From the NCBI RefSeq assembly GCF_900103535.1, contig NZ_FNHQ01000006.1:54666-118665 (forward strand): a stretch of DNA of 64,000 nucleotides, written 5' to 3'. The notes under the pieces are model-generated. The model did not search any database. It was not told the DNA's origin and saw only the letters and a program-made list of their open reading frames with translations. The number at the start of each line of letters is the position of its first letter. The first letter of the stretch is position 1. A program made the position numbers and the translations under genes. Below are positions 36,539 to 46,269 of the stretch, piece after piece. Source of the stretch: Megasphaera paucivorans. Its GTDB lineage: Bacteria > Bacillota > Negativicutes > Veillonellales > Megasphaeraceae.

Positions 36539-36567
36539 TTGCAAAATTGCGCTGTTATCAGTAAAAT
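36539..36567 (+). promoter_or_regulatory. Promoter of the sirtuin gene
   Basis: ttgcaa (36539-36544), 17 bases, taaaat (36562-36567). It is divergent from the ileS promoter 33 bases away. Confidence 0.6.
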
Positions 36568-36592
36568 ATAAGTATCAAAAGGAGGCTTTATC

Positions 36593-37315
36593 ATGACAGT
36601 CGTTGATACATTTGCAGATTTAGTCAAACATTCTAATAATATCGTTTTTTTCGGTGGAGCCGGTGTTTCCACAGAAAGCGGCATTCCTGACTTTCGAAGC
36701 GTCGATGGATTATATAATCAAACCTATAAATACCGCCCCGAAACAATTTTAAGTCATTCGTTTTATATGGATAACCCTGAAGAATTCTTTCGCTTTTATC
36801 ATGATAAAATGCTTTGCCTTGATGCCAAACCTAACATGGCTCATATAAAATTAGCGGAACTAGAAAAAGCCGGTAAATTAAAAGCCATCATTACACAAAA
36901 CATTGATGGTCTGCATCAACAAGCCGGCAGTACAAACGTATTGGAGTTACATGGTAGTGTCCATCGCAATTATTGTCTGCACTGCCATAAATTTTTTAAT
37001 GCTCACTATATGGCTTCTGCTGTCGGTATCCCCAAATGCGATGCCTGCGGCGGATCTATTAAGCCAGATGTCGTACTGTATGAAGAGGGACTTGATGATG
37101 ACGTTATTGAAAAATCATTGCATTATATTAGTCATGCCGACATGTTGATAATTGGCGGCACCTCTTTAGTTGTTTATCCAGCTGCCGGTCTTGTAAGATA
37201 TTACAGCGGACATAAACTCGTATTGATCAACAAATCTTCGACTAGTATGGATGACCGCGCTGATTTAGTTATTCATGACCCCATTGGTGAAGTATTCCAA
37301 CACATTATCGTATGA
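36593..37315 (+). CDS. cobB: NAD-dependent protein deacylase (sirtuin)
   Basis: 240-aa class III deacetylase removing acyl groups from lysines with NAD. NAD-binding motif GGAGVSTESGIPDFRS, catalytic stretch ITQNIDGLHQQAGS followed by the HGS catalytic histidine in LELHGSVHRN, four zinc cysteines (CLHCHKF and CDACGG), and GGTSLVVYPAAGLV. Ribosome binding site aaggagg. Monocistronic between its promoter and a strong terminator. Confidence 0.94.
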   Translation: MTVVDTFADLVKHSNNIVFFGGAGVSTESGIPDFRSVDGLYNQTYKYRPETILSHSFYMDNPEEFFRFYHDKMLCLDAKPNMAHIKLAELEKAGKLKAIITQNIDGLHQQAGSTNVLELHGSVHRNYCLHCHKFFNAHYMASAVGIPKCDACGGSIKPDVVLYEEGLDDDVIEKSLHYISHADMLIIGGTSLVVYPAAGLVRYYSGHKLVLINKSSTSMDDRADLVIHDPIGEVFQHIIV

Positions 37316-37331
37316 AAACATAGATTACCTT

Positions 37332-37382
37332 AAAAATAAAGTCCTGTACAGAAAAATTCGGTCTGTACAGGACTTTATTTTT
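37332..37382. terminator. Perfect 21-bp bidirectional terminator
   Basis: 37332-37352 pairs perfectly with 37362-37382. It ends the sirtuin gene on plus; on minus it begins within the last codon of mutS2, whose stop occupies 37381-37383. Confidence 0.88.
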
Positions 37383-39744
37383 AAAAAAACACAAGTGTTA
37401 CCCCTGCGCCGCCGCCTTCTGCATCATCCAATTTATACGATGAAATAAACGGTTGATGATCAAGAAAATCATGAATCTGCCGTCTTAAGGCACCGCTTCC
37501 TTTACCATGAATAATCCGAACAGGACTAAACCCTGCCGCCAGCGCTTGATCAAGAAATTTTTCAACCTCCGGTATCGCTTCGCTCCCTGTTTTTCCAATA
37601 ACATTGATTTCCGCTGCCACCGCATCGATACGAATCGGACGATAAGAAGATACGGCCGCCGCTTTTTTTTCTTCCCGCTGTTCTTGTTTTATCTCATCAT
37701 AATAAGGAGCACTGATGTCTTTATTTTCTACACGAACAGTCATTCCTTTCACGGAAACCGTAAGTTTTTTTCCTTTTATTGACATTACCGTTCCCAATCC
37801 ATCCAACGAATTAATAAATACACGTTGTCCAATCTGCAGTGTTTTCACATCAATAGGATTACGCTTTGTTTTTTCCTTGTCAGGAAGAGAAATTTGCTGA
37901 ATAGATCGCCGTGCCTGTTCGATAGCCTTTGCTTTTTCCCGATCTGTAGTTTCGCGAAACTGTTGTTTCAATTCACGGATAATAGATTCCGCCTCAATGC
38001 GGAGTTTACGTTTTAATTCCATCGCATCACGTCGGCTGGAATCTACAATATCTTGTCGTTTTGAAGATACTTTATCTTTTTCTCTGCGTAAATCATCCTC
38101 TAATTTTCTTACACGCTGCAGCCGCTGCTCCAGTTCCACCTGTTCTTCATCCATCTGTTTGGATTGTGTATTCAGCTTTGTTAAAATAGCTTCCATATCA
38201 ACATCCTGCGCCTTACTGCGCAGTTCTCTTGCTTTATTTAAAATTCCCACAGGCATGCCAAGTTTTTCACTAATGCTAAAAGCATGACTGCTCCCTGCTG
38301 ATCCTATGCGAAGTTTATATGTAGGCTGCAATGTCTGCACATCAAACTCAACATGCCCATTTTCAATCCCCTTTGTATTATACGCGAAATTTTTTAAATC
38401 ATTGTAATGTGTCGTCACCATAACACATGCACCCTTATCATACAAAGATTGAAGCACTGCGATAGCAATCGCGCTTCCTTCTGCCGGATCAGTGCCCGAT
38501 CCCAGTTCATCAGCAAGGATCAAGTCCTCCGTGCTGCAATGTTTTAAAATATAAATAAGCTGTTTCATGTGACTGGAAAAGGTACTCAGATTTTGAGAAA
38601 TATCTTGCTCATCCCCAATGTCAACAAAAACATCACGAAAGATGGGCAATTCCGAATTTTCTCCTACAGGTATAAACAATCCGGCTTGGTACATGAGAAC
38701 CAAAAGTCCTAAGGTTTTCATCGCTACCGTTTTACCACCGGTATTGGAACCTGTAATCAGCAAAATTCTATATTCACCGCCAATAATAATGGTATTAGGG
38801 ACAACTACATCCGGCGCAATCAGCGGATGCCGGGCATGGAGAAGACGCACTTGCTTTTTTTTTGAAACCACAGGACGGCAAGCTTTCATCTGAATAGCTA
38901 ACTGCGCTTTAGCAAAAATAAACTCTAATTTCCCTACACACATCGTGCTATTCATGAGATCTTCATATTGATCTGCTGCAATGGCCGTAAGTCGTTTAAA
39001 AATACGCTCTATTTCCTTAGTTTCCCCCATACGTGCTTGCTGCAAATCATTATTAGCATTTACGATAGCCAGCGGTTCGATATATAAGGTCGAACCGCTA
39101 GCTGACATATCGTGAACAATCCCAGGGAATACATGCCTGTATTCTTGCTTAATAGGTACAACATATCGATTGTTCCGTACCGTAATCAGAATATCTTGAA
39201 AGTATTTTTGATATTCCTTATTTTGCAGCACGCTTTGCATATATCGTTTTGTCTGCCGTTCCAATTCAACAATACGATTTCTCAGATGAAGAAGTTCCGG
39301 GGAAGCATTGTCCCGAATTTGATGATTTTCATCAAAAACAGCCGCTATTTTATGTTCCAATACTGAAAAATCCATAATAAACTGTGTTTTTTTTACCAAT
39401 TGCGGATAGTCTTTTTCTTTTTCCGCAAAAAATTTTTTAACATGTTCATAACACCGTATATTATTCCAAATATCAATACACTCTTGTGAATCTAACGTGA
39501 TTTCACGGCATGCTTTTTCAAGAGCCGGCCGTATATCAACAATACCGCCAAAGGGTGACGATGCTTCCCGCTGCAAACAGATTACCGCTTCTTCTGTATC
39601 CCTGAGGCTTTCTTCAATAACAGCTGCATCGCCGGAAGGCGTTAAATGCCTTGCTGCTTCTTTAGACAACCGGGAGGGAGCTAACTTCACCAACATGGAT
39701 TGAATTTGATAAAACCCCAAAATCCGCATACTTCTTTTATTCAT
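37381..39744 (-). CDS. mutS2: Endonuclease MutS2
   Basis: 787-aa MutS-family ATPase without the mismatch-recognition domain. Walker A GSNTGGKTVAMKT and Walker B LILADELGSGTDPAEGSA lie mid-protein, followed by a long charged coiled coil. A C-terminal Smr nuclease domain (VRIIHGKGSGALRRQIHDFL) completes it. Family roles include suppression of recombination and rescue of collided ribosomes. It follows the U32 gene by 18 bases. Confidence 0.95.
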   Translation of the reverse strand: MNKRSMRILGFYQIQSMLVKLAPSRLSKEAARHLTPSGDAAVIEESLRDTEEAVICLQREASSPFGGIVDIRPALEKACREITLDSQECIDIWNNIRCYEHVKKFFAEKEKDYPQLVKKTQFIMDFSVLEHKIAAVFDENHQIRDNASPELLHLRNRIVELERQTKRYMQSVLQNKEYQKYFQDILITVRNNRYVVPIKQEYRHVFPGIVHDMSASGSTLYIEPLAIVNANNDLQQARMGETKEIERIFKRLTAIAADQYEDLMNSTMCVGKLEFIFAKAQLAIQMKACRPVVSKKKQVRLLHARHPLIAPDVVVPNTIIIGGEYRILLITGSNTGGKTVAMKTLGLLVLMYQAGLFIPVGENSELPIFRDVFVDIGDEQDISQNLSTFSSHMKQLIYILKHCSTEDLILADELGSGTDPAEGSAIAIAVLQSLYDKGACVMVTTHYNDLKNFAYNTKGIENGHVEFDVQTLQPTYKLRIGSAGSSHAFSISEKLGMPVGILNKARELRSKAQDVDMEAILTKLNTQSKQMDEEQVELEQRLQRVRKLEDDLRREKDKVSSKRQDIVDSSRRDAMELKRKLRIEAESIIRELKQQFRETTDREKAKAIEQARRSIQQISLPDKEKTKRNPIDVKTLQIGQRVFINSLDGLGTVMSIKGKKLTVSVKGMTVRVENKDISAPYYDEIKQEQREEKKAAAVSSYRPIRIDAVAAEINVIGKTGSEAIPEVEKFLDQALAAGFSPVRIIHGKGSGALRRQIHDFLDHQPFISSYKLDDAEGGGAGVTLVFF

Positions 39745-39762
39745 AACCTGGCACTCCTATAC

Positions 39763-42195
39763 TTATATAATTCCATGAAAAAAATGCCCTCGTGTAACAC
39801 TGCTATCTTCTTTAGTTAACACCATATGTTCCGTATCATCTATAAGATGTCGATATCGCTGCGTCTGTGCCGCAATCCATGCAGAAGAGCGACCTCTGCC
39901 TTCGATCCGAAACCGGGAAATACCACATTGCATTAATTGAGAGTAGTACGGTGCCATATCCAAATCTCGATTATTTAAAAGATGATTGCGGCAATATGAA
40001 TCAGTGACAATAGGAAACTGTTCCCCTGTACGATCTTTAAGATAATATTTTTTATGACTGCACATAGCGGCACATCGCCTTTTTACTCCTGAACCGTTAA
40101 AAGCCGCCAGAGAACAAAATTCAGTCACCATCATTTCCAACCGCCCTTCTACTAAAATCTCAATAGGTACCGACGGACATGCAGAAATAATTTTCTTTAT
40201 CTGCCTGAGCATAAGTTCCGTTGAAAGGGTTATGCTGCTGCATCCATAATAACGCAAAAGATCTGCTGCCTTGGCATTGAAGGTATTTAAAGACCAATCT
40301 CCCGCAATAGGGACATTCCACAATTCTTCCTTAGCCATTGCAAGAATCCCCAGAGCTCCGGCATAAATGCCATCTGCACCACAAGAAACTGCTGTCTGCA
40401 ATTCTCTTCTGACATACGTTTCATCCCGCTGCCGTAATATCCGCGGAGAGGCTGCCCAAATAGACGCACCGGCATTATGGACCACATCAGCTGCTTGTTT
40501 CCACTGAGAAAATCCAAAAGTTGTATGCGTATATGATTCGCCTCCGTACACAATGCGGTCAGCTCCATTTTGCAGTGCTGCCGTAATACCTTCTAGCGAA
40601 TCACAACGCACAACAAGCTCATTTTGTTTTTCTTTCCGGTACTTGATAGTACAATTAGGAAGTATGGTTGTCTCTCCCGCTGCCGGCCGATGATAGTCTG
40701 TCAAAATTTTCTGTTCCACAGCCGCGACAGCGTTTCGACGCAAGACATTGAGAACACTTGCCGGTATCATATACGATTGATCCCAAACCGTAACTCCGCT
40801 AACATAAAAAGAGGTTCCGCCCAAACGATTCAGCTGCGTATAAATCCACGCCCGGTCAGCTGGGTGTTTTGCCGCTTTTTGAACAACATATGCAGATACT
40901 TCTTCTGCCACATGTCCCGCTTCATCCCATGCACTAAGACGAAGTTGTTTTTCTTCCGTTACATCTACGTGAAAATAAAGGGGGATTTTACGATTCATCT
41001 CCCTTGTTTCTGTTTTTCTATCTTCTTTCCGAGCTAATCGATATACTTCGCCTGAAACGCCTGCTTTACAACGTAATTTCACTGTATATGAAGTATTCGA
41101 ATATTCTTTATCAGCAATAACCGCTGAAATTTCATCAAAACATTCCCTTCCGTCTGCTGCTGTAATTTTAATGAAATCTCCCACATTCAAAGGCTCGGTT
41201 AACTTAGCTTCAGCAATACCTTCTCGGCATTTTAGGATTTTTCCCACGTGACGCCCTGTGTTGCCTGAACTTTTTTCAGTAATAGTATTTCTTTGCACCG
41301 TATCTGTTAAAAAATCATGCTGATACATTCGATTAAAACTTTCCGCTAAAATATGCTCGGCTTTTTCCAATATATGCTGCCGCTCCTGTAAGGAGGTATG
41401 GATATAAGTATCCATGACCATGCGATAGGCACCCACAACAGAACGCACATATCCATTTCCTTTCATACGTCCTTCAATCTTAAAAGAAGAAACGCCTGCA
41501 TCTATGAGTTCCTGAATAACAGAAACGCTGCTCAAATCTTTAAGGCTCAATACATACGTTTCCGGTTCCGTTACCGGTATGCCGCCTTCCTCAATCAATT
41601 GATACGGGAGACGACAGGGCTGTGCACAGGCTCCGCGATTACCACTTCGCCCGCCGATAAAGCTGCTCATTAAACATTGACCTGAATACGACATGCAGGA
41701 TGCTCCATGTATAAATACTTCAATAGCAGCTTTTGCATGTTGACATATGTATCGTATTTCTTGTATAGATAGCTCACGCGCTAAAACAACCTGTGTAAAT
41801 CCAAGACTTTCCAAAAATCGTACTCCATTTAAATCCGCAACAGTAAGCTGTGTACTCCCATGCAGCGGCAAATTGGGAACTATCTTTTGAACCCATGCAG
41901 CAATGGCTAAATCCTGTACAATAATGCCATCCACATGGAGCTCGTCTAATTTTTTTAAATAAGCTGCAAGTTCTTTCAGCTCTGTATCAGCAATAAGAAT
42001 GTTAACTGTAATATACACTTTAACAGCAAAAAGATGCGCCGTCCGCACCGCTCGATCTAATTCTTCATCATCAAGATTATGTGCAAATTTTCGGGCATTA
42101 AATGACTTGCCACCCAAATATACCGCATCTGCTCCGGCATCAATGGCCGTCAATACTGTATCCAATGATCCTGCCGGTGCTAATAATTCTGTCAT
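39763..42195 (-). CDS. U32 family peptidase / RlhA-like hydroxylation protein
   Basis: 810-aa U32 protein. The N-terminal barrel begins MTELLAPAGSLDTVLTAID and carries the family cysteines in GASCMSYSGQCLMSSFI and GNRGACAQPCRLPY. A central beta-rich DUF3656-like region follows. A second U32-like half with Cys-containing VKRRCAAMCSHKKYY and TDSYCRNH ends in RFRIEGRG. The double-length form is usual in Firmicutes. RlhA in Escherichia coli hydroxylates 23S rRNA; whether this protein does so or is a collagenase-like protease is not decided by sequence. Confidence 0.88.
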   Translation of the reverse strand: MTELLAPAGSLDTVLTAIDAGADAVYLGGKSFNARKFAHNLDDEELDRAVRTAHLFAVKVYITVNILIADTELKELAAYLKKLDELHVDGIIVQDLAIAAWVQKIVPNLPLHGSTQLTVADLNGVRFLESLGFTQVVLARELSIQEIRYICQHAKAAIEVFIHGASCMSYSGQCLMSSFIGGRSGNRGACAQPCRLPYQLIEEGGIPVTEPETYVLSLKDLSSVSVIQELIDAGVSSFKIEGRMKGNGYVRSVVGAYRMVMDTYIHTSLQERQHILEKAEHILAESFNRMYQHDFLTDTVQRNTITEKSSGNTGRHVGKILKCREGIAEAKLTEPLNVGDFIKITAADGRECFDEISAVIADKEYSNTSYTVKLRCKAGVSGEVYRLARKEDRKTETREMNRKIPLYFHVDVTEEKQLRLSAWDEAGHVAEEVSAYVVQKAAKHPADRAWIYTQLNRLGGTSFYVSGVTVWDQSYMIPASVLNVLRRNAVAAVEQKILTDYHRPAAGETTILPNCTIKYRKEKQNELVVRCDSLEGITAALQNGADRIVYGGESYTHTTFGFSQWKQAADVVHNAGASIWAASPRILRQRDETYVRRELQTAVSCGADGIYAGALGILAMAKEELWNVPIAGDWSLNTFNAKAADLLRYYGCSSITLSTELMLRQIKKIISACPSVPIEILVEGRLEMMVTEFCSLAAFNGSGVKRRCAAMCSHKKYYLKDRTGEQFPIVTDSYCRNHLLNNRDLDMAPYYSQLMQCGISRFRIEGRGRSSAWIAAQTQRYRHLIDDTEHMVLTKEDSSVTRGHFFHGII

Positions 42196-42353
42196 GATTC
42201 CTCCTGCATTCTATACCCATTAATTACTGTTTTTTCCTGCTGCCTTTACATTTCTTACTAAACCCTTATTTCCCGTTTAATGTTTTTAAACCATGCAGCT
42301 ATTTTAAATTATGCTTACTTGTTCTTAGTGTTTCACACATGTTGTTCCTGCAC

Positions 42354-43442
42354 TTATCTCAATTGCCGATAAATAGAAGCTATAACATCCGCTGTAACAT
42401 TATATGCGGTTGCCTGGACAGCTCGTGTAGGCATCGTCAGCTTTGTATAACAATCAATATCTTCTTCCGTTAATTGAATCGTATCAGGCATAAGCTTGTT
42501 CATTATGTTTGTAAACTCATCCAATCCGTCAAGATTAAGAATGTCCCATACCCGTTCCACTTTATCAGGCATTGTTTCTGTCATGAGATACATGTATGAA
42601 GGAAAAAGCATGCCATTTGCCCGTCCATGAGTAAATCCTTTATAATATGTCAGCTGATATCCCATTCCATGAATGAGAGTCGTACCGCTCTGAGCAATAA
42701 CAATACCTGCTAAGGTTGAAGCATACATCAGATCTTCACGAGCGGCGTAAGATACGTCACTTCCTAATTCCGTCAAATGCGGTCCAATAAAATGCATAGC
42801 CTCTTCTGCCCATACATCACTGACGGGGGTAGAATTATTGGACATATACCCTTCAACGGCATGTGATAATGCATCAATTGCCGTATCAATGGTAACAACC
42901 GGAGATACCCCCATCGTAAATGTGGGATCGACGAAAGCCATAGAGGGAAAGAGCAGCGGATCCGTAACAGATTGTTTCGTTCCGGCATGGGGATTTGTCA
43001 ATATGGCTGCCTTAGTTACTTCACTGCCGGTACCCGATGTCGTAGGTACTGCCACAATAGGCAGCGGTTTTTTATATGGTCCGCTGAACAACTGCACGTC
43101 ATCAATTTCATTCGTGCATAGTAAAGCGATAACTTTCCCTGCATCCATGGGAGAACCGCCGCCAACAGCAATAACAAAATCAACCTGTTCGGCCTTAGCA
43201 AAAGCAGCCGCCCGGCGTACCGTAAGAATAGAAGGATTGTTTTCGACTTCATCAAAAATAGCCCAGGAAATCCCTAACTGCTGCAGCGTATCAAGTATCG
43301 CTTGCTGTGAACCATTGATTTTAGCTGAATGGTGTCCTGTGACAAGTAATGCTTTTTTACCCAGCTGCGCCAAATAATCACCTGATTGAGCAATGCAATT
43401 TTTCCCAAAAAATAATTTAGTCGGCATTTCGTATGTAAACAT
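42354..43442 (-). CDS. Iron-containing alcohol dehydrogenase
   Basis: 362-aa NAD(P)H-dependent group III alcohol dehydrogenase. Nucleotide-binding GGGSPMDAGKVIA and TSGTGSEVTKAAIL are present, and the metal-binding histidines are in DALSHAVEGYM, HGMGYQL and HGRANGM. It probably reduces a fermentation aldehyde (butanol dehydrogenase-like). I use ATG 43442 (MFTYEMPT), eight bases after ggagag; the longer frame runs through the carbonic anhydrase-like gene. It starts 4 bases after that gene ends. Confidence 0.9.
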   Translation of the reverse strand: MFTYEMPTKLFFGKNCIAQSGDYLAQLGKKALLVTGHHSAKINGSQQAILDTLQQLGISWAIFDEVENNPSILTVRRAAAFAKAEQVDFVIAVGGGSPMDAGKVIALLCTNEIDDVQLFSGPYKKPLPIVAVPTTSGTGSEVTKAAILTNPHAGTKQSVTDPLLFPSMAFVDPTFTMGVSPVVTIDTAIDALSHAVEGYMSNNSTPVSDVWAEEAMHFIGPHLTELGSDVSYAAREDLMYASTLAGIVIAQSGTTLIHGMGYQLTYYKGFTHGRANGMLFPSYMYLMTETMPDKVERVWDILNLDGLDEFTNIMNKLMPDTIQLTEEDIDCYTKLTMPTRAVQATAYNVTADVIASIYRQLR

Positions 43443-43446
43443 GGCA

Positions 43447-43959
43447 TTATCTCTCCATATGTTTTTTCGCATTTTCATAATATCCTAACACTTCTTTTTT
43501 TACCTCAGCTATTTCTTCGGGGGTCACTTTTCTGACAATACGTGCCGGATTACCATAAACCATAGAATTAGGCGGTATTTTTTTATTCTGTGTAATTAGT
43601 GTTCCTGCCCCAATGATACAATTTTCTCCAATTTCAGAATATCCAAGGAGCGTAGCACCCATACCAATTAAACAGCCATTGCCAATTTTAGTTCCATGAA
43701 TAATCGCATTATGTCCAATAAGGACATAATCCCCAATTTCCATCGACTGATCGGCCTGCGGGTGAACTGTCGTATTATCTTGGATATTCGTATATCGTCC
43801 GACAGTAATCGTATTATCATCCCCGCGAAGGACAGTATTGTACCAAATACTGACTCCCTTTGCAAGTTTTACATCCCCAATTACCGTAGCCGTATCCGCA
43901 ATAAAAGTATCTGCATCTATTTTGGGCTCTTTATCTTCTAATGTAATAATATGAGACAT
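43447..43959 (-). CDS. Gamma-carbonic anhydrase-like hexapeptide-repeat protein
   Basis: 170-aa left-handed beta-helix protein of the gamma-carbonic anhydrase family. Three zinc-type histidines are present: TTVHPQAD and the pair in GHNAIIHG. Repeated hexapeptide turns (IGNGCLIGMGATLLG, IGENCIIGAGT) are clear. Activity as carbonic anhydrase is likely but not certain. ATG 43959 (MSHIITLE) is chosen because ggagg lies seven bases upstream. Co-transcribed with the alcohol dehydrogenase. Confidence 0.87.
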   Translation of the reverse strand: MSHIITLEDKEPKIDADTFIADTATVIGDVKLAKGVSIWYNTVLRGDDNTITVGRYTNIQDNTTVHPQADQSMEIGDYVLIGHNAIIHGTKIGNGCLIGMGATLLGYSEIGENCIIGAGTLITQNKKIPPNSMVYGNPARIVRKVTPEEIAEVKKEVLGYYENAKKHMER

Positions 43960-44074
43960 TATCATTCCTCCAATAAAATACTCTAACCTTTCATCCGTAT
44001 TATTATATATCAAATAAAGATATGTGACCAGTGAAGTTGAATATTCAGTATATTGGAGTTGATATACATCACAA

Positions 44075-44104
44075 AAAACCGTGCAGCAATATCTGCACGG
44101 TTTT
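44075..44104. terminator. Terminator after the 56-aa gene
   Basis: aaaaccgtgcag (44075-44086) pairs with 44093-44104. On minus it is followed by six T, so it ends the small gene at 44132-44302. Confidence 0.8.
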
Positions 44105-44131
44105 ATAAAAACACTATTTCTGATTTGTAAT

Positions 44132-44302
44132 CTAACGAATTCGCCTATTATTTTCCGCCTTTTTTATTTCACCGTTGGTCCCCTTCAAAAATTCTGCCAA
44201 TTTTTCCGGCTCAATCTGTATTACTTTCACATCTCCCGGTGCCGTATCACATAATGAATTAGGTGATCTTGCACCGTTATAATGATGTCTGCTGATTTTC
44301 AC
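44132..44302 (-). CDS. 56-aa GTG-start small protein
   Basis: A short frame starting GTG at 44302, eight bases after a strong gaggagg, encoding 56 aa that begin MKISRHHYNGARSP and end AENNRRIR. The middle reads DVKVIQIEPEKLAEFLKG and looks like a short strand plus helix. An ATG just upstream runs straight into TGA, so GTG is the only sensible start. A terminator follows 27 bases after the stop. Unknown function; there is no signal peptide or transmembrane segment. Confidence 0.65.
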   Translation of the reverse strand: MKISRHHYNGARSPNSLCDTAPGDVKVIQIEPEKLAEFLKGTNGEIKKAENNRRIR

Positions 44303-44339
44303 ATCCTATTCCTCCTCGTATAATAAGTTTAAAAGTTAA

Positions 44340-44499
44340 TAAATCAGTTATCAGCAGGCTATGAGCTGTCCATGATACAATAGCTGTAAGACAGCAGGGG
44401 CAAGTTCTCTTCCTCTTGGTTGCACCGTAAGACTGCTTCATAATAAGTCTATTTCCCTGAACCGGAAGTTAGCTGCAAACTCATTGGTTTTTTGCCAGA
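44340..44499. other. Non-coding segment before the IS110 relic
   Basis: No gene seen. It may be a remnant of the element's left end, which in IS110 elements specifies the bridge RNA, joined to the 3' transposase part by internal deletion. Weak inverted matches such as tagctgtaagacagca occur, but I cannot define an end or a guide loop. Confidence 0.3.
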
Positions 44500-45038
44500 G
44501 GTAAGGCCGCCCTTTAAGCAGAGAGGAATATCACATTGGTCTGCTCCGGAATAATTCTGTAAACCAAGTCATGTCTGTTTCCATTGCATCTATGTGCACC
44601 CTAAAAAAGCAGTGCAAGATGTTGGACAAGACAATTAAACAGCAGTTTGAGATCATTCCGAATACGCTGACCTTCGTTCCCAGCATTGACAAGGTCTACT
44701 CTGCCGTATTATCGCCGAGATTGGCAATATCCATCACTTTGCATCCCAAGCTTCGGTCGCTAAGTTTGCAGGTCTTGTATGGACACAGCACCACTCCGGC
44801 GACTTTGAAGCTTCGCATACCCACCTGATTCAATCCGGCAACTGTTATCTCCGCTACTACCTACTGGAAGCCGCCAACTCCGTGAAAAGATGCGACTCCG
44901 AGTTCCAGCGCTACTATGATCTTAAATTTCGTGAGGTTAACCAGTTTCAGCACACTCGCTTTAACTGCAAAAAAACTAGTTCGGTTCGTCTTTCATCTGC
45001 TGAAGGACAATCGCCTGTATATCCCACCGGCACGCTGA
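44500..45038 (+). pseudogene. IS110-family transposase relic
   Basis: The 3' part of an IS110-type transposase, broken by at least two frameshifts. Frame 1 (to about 44700) gives NNSVNQVMSVSIASM and IPNTLTFVPSIDKVYS; frame 2 gives IIAEIGNIHHFASQASVAKF and GDFEASHTHLIQSGNCYLRY; a third gives LTAKKLVRFVFHLLKDNRLY ending TGA 45036-45038. These match the C-terminal transposase_20 region with its serine. The N-terminal RuvC-like DEDD part is missing, so the copy is dead. Confidence 0.85.
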
Positions 45039-45252
45039 GTCAACGCTCGCAGCGCTGATGTCAAATCCTTGTTTTAAATTTTTTTAGGAATAGGGATTCG
45101 TTTTGTATTGCCTTTTTCCTGCCATTCCTATTCTTTCTCTAGCGTTTTTCCTTATTTTTTACATCACTCTCTTGGCTTTATACCATGGGACTTAGGTATT
45201 TCATTATCAAGTTACATCATTGAATTTAAAATACAACGTATTATTTTTTCTT
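45039..45252. other. Spacer between IS110 relic and acyltransferase gene
   Basis: No gene. gaatagg near 45091-45097 and cctattc near 45128-45134 could form a weak stem acting as a terminator for the acyltransferase gene on minus. Otherwise AT-rich. Confidence 0.35.
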
Positions 45253-46269
45253 TTATTTATTATGTAATGCAATAATGTCTTCAGGTTTCGTACTCCACCG
45301 ATGTTGAAACCATAGCCATTCTGTTGGATGTTCTTTCACAAACGATTCGGTCAAACACCCCATTTTTCTAGTCAAGCGCGCCACATCTTCTTCCGGATTT
45401 CCCGTATTTTCATAATGCATAATTTGACCAACCATAATTTGATTATGATGTTTTTCATCATGACTGGCAAAGATAGGTAAAATAGGGGAATTAAACTTTT
45501 TTGCAAATGTTGCCGGTCCTATAGGAGTAGACGCCATTTTTCCTAAAAACATTTGAGGAACGCCGTAAAACCCGCCATCTTGATCTGCTAAAAATCCTAA
45601 TATTTTTTTTCGTTTTAATGCTCTGGCTGCACAAATCATTTCATTTCCACCACGGACAAAGACCTCTATTCCCATCATTTCGCGGTTTTCATTCAAAAAT
45701 CGGGTTACTTGATCATTCGGCTGCTTTTTTACAATTACGGTTACAGGAAACCCGTATAAAGAAGGTACGGCTCCCAGCCACTCCCAATTTCCAAAATGAC
45801 CGGTCAAAATAATAACTCCTTTATGTTCCATCAATGCTGTTTCGATTCGCTCCGGATGATCAATAGAAACTTGATTTAGCACATTATTTTTCTTCAAATT
45901 CGGTGTATATAAAATTTCCATTAAAGACTGTCCTAAATTTTTAAACATTTCATTAATAATCAACTTCGCTTTTTCTTCATTGCAGTTAATACCACGCATA
46001 ACATGAAAAACACCACGTTTTCGCTGTTTCTTCAATATGGTTTTCATCATGGGGCCCAATACGCCTCTTCCGACAAACAATATCATAGGGTATGAGAAAA
46101 GACAAACAATCTTACTCACCCCTCGTATTATCATATACTGCCAATTTTTAGACAAAATTGTGTCTCTGCCCCTTTTCTTTAAATTTATTTCATAGTTTTC
46201 TGCCATGAACTGGAAAATATAATACATGTTACAATTATTTAAGGTATAAAAAATATAGCTGAGAAGCAT
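45253..46269 (-). CDS. LpxL/HtrB-type lysophospholipid/lipid A acyltransferase
   Basis: Up to 338 aa; a membrane-associated acyltransferase adding a secondary acyl chain to lipid A. The family active site H(X4)E is LTGHFGNWEWLGA, followed by FVRGGNEMI, FLADQDGGFYGVP and PTEWLWFQHRW. It implies an LPS outer membrane. The start is unclear: no ribosome binding site precedes any of the early ATG codons (46269, an internal one before YYIFQF, or MAENYEI), so I give the longest frame. Flanked by a transposase relic and orphan genes. Confidence 0.85.
   Translation of the reverse strand: MLLSYIFYTLNNCNMYYIFQFMAENYEINLKKRGRDTILSKNWQYMIIRGVSKIVCLFSYPMILFVGRGVLGPMMKTILKKQRKRGVFHVMRGINCNEEKAKLIINEMFKNLGQSLMEILYTPNLKKNNVLNQVSIDHPERIETALMEHKGVIILTGHFGNWEWLGAVPSLYGFPVTVIVKKQPNDQVTRFLNENREMMGIEVFVRGGNEMICAARALKRKKILGFLADQDGGFYGVPQMFLGKMASTPIGPATFAKKFNSPILPIFASHDEKHHNQIMVGQIMHYENTGNPEEDVARLTRKMGCLTESFVKEHPTEWLWFQHRWSTKPEDIIALHNK

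Noticed and set aside
44571..44828. 85-codon plus-strand frame as an intact gene
   Set aside because: It is one fragment of the frameshifted IS110 transposase; after about 44700 the homologous frame shifts.
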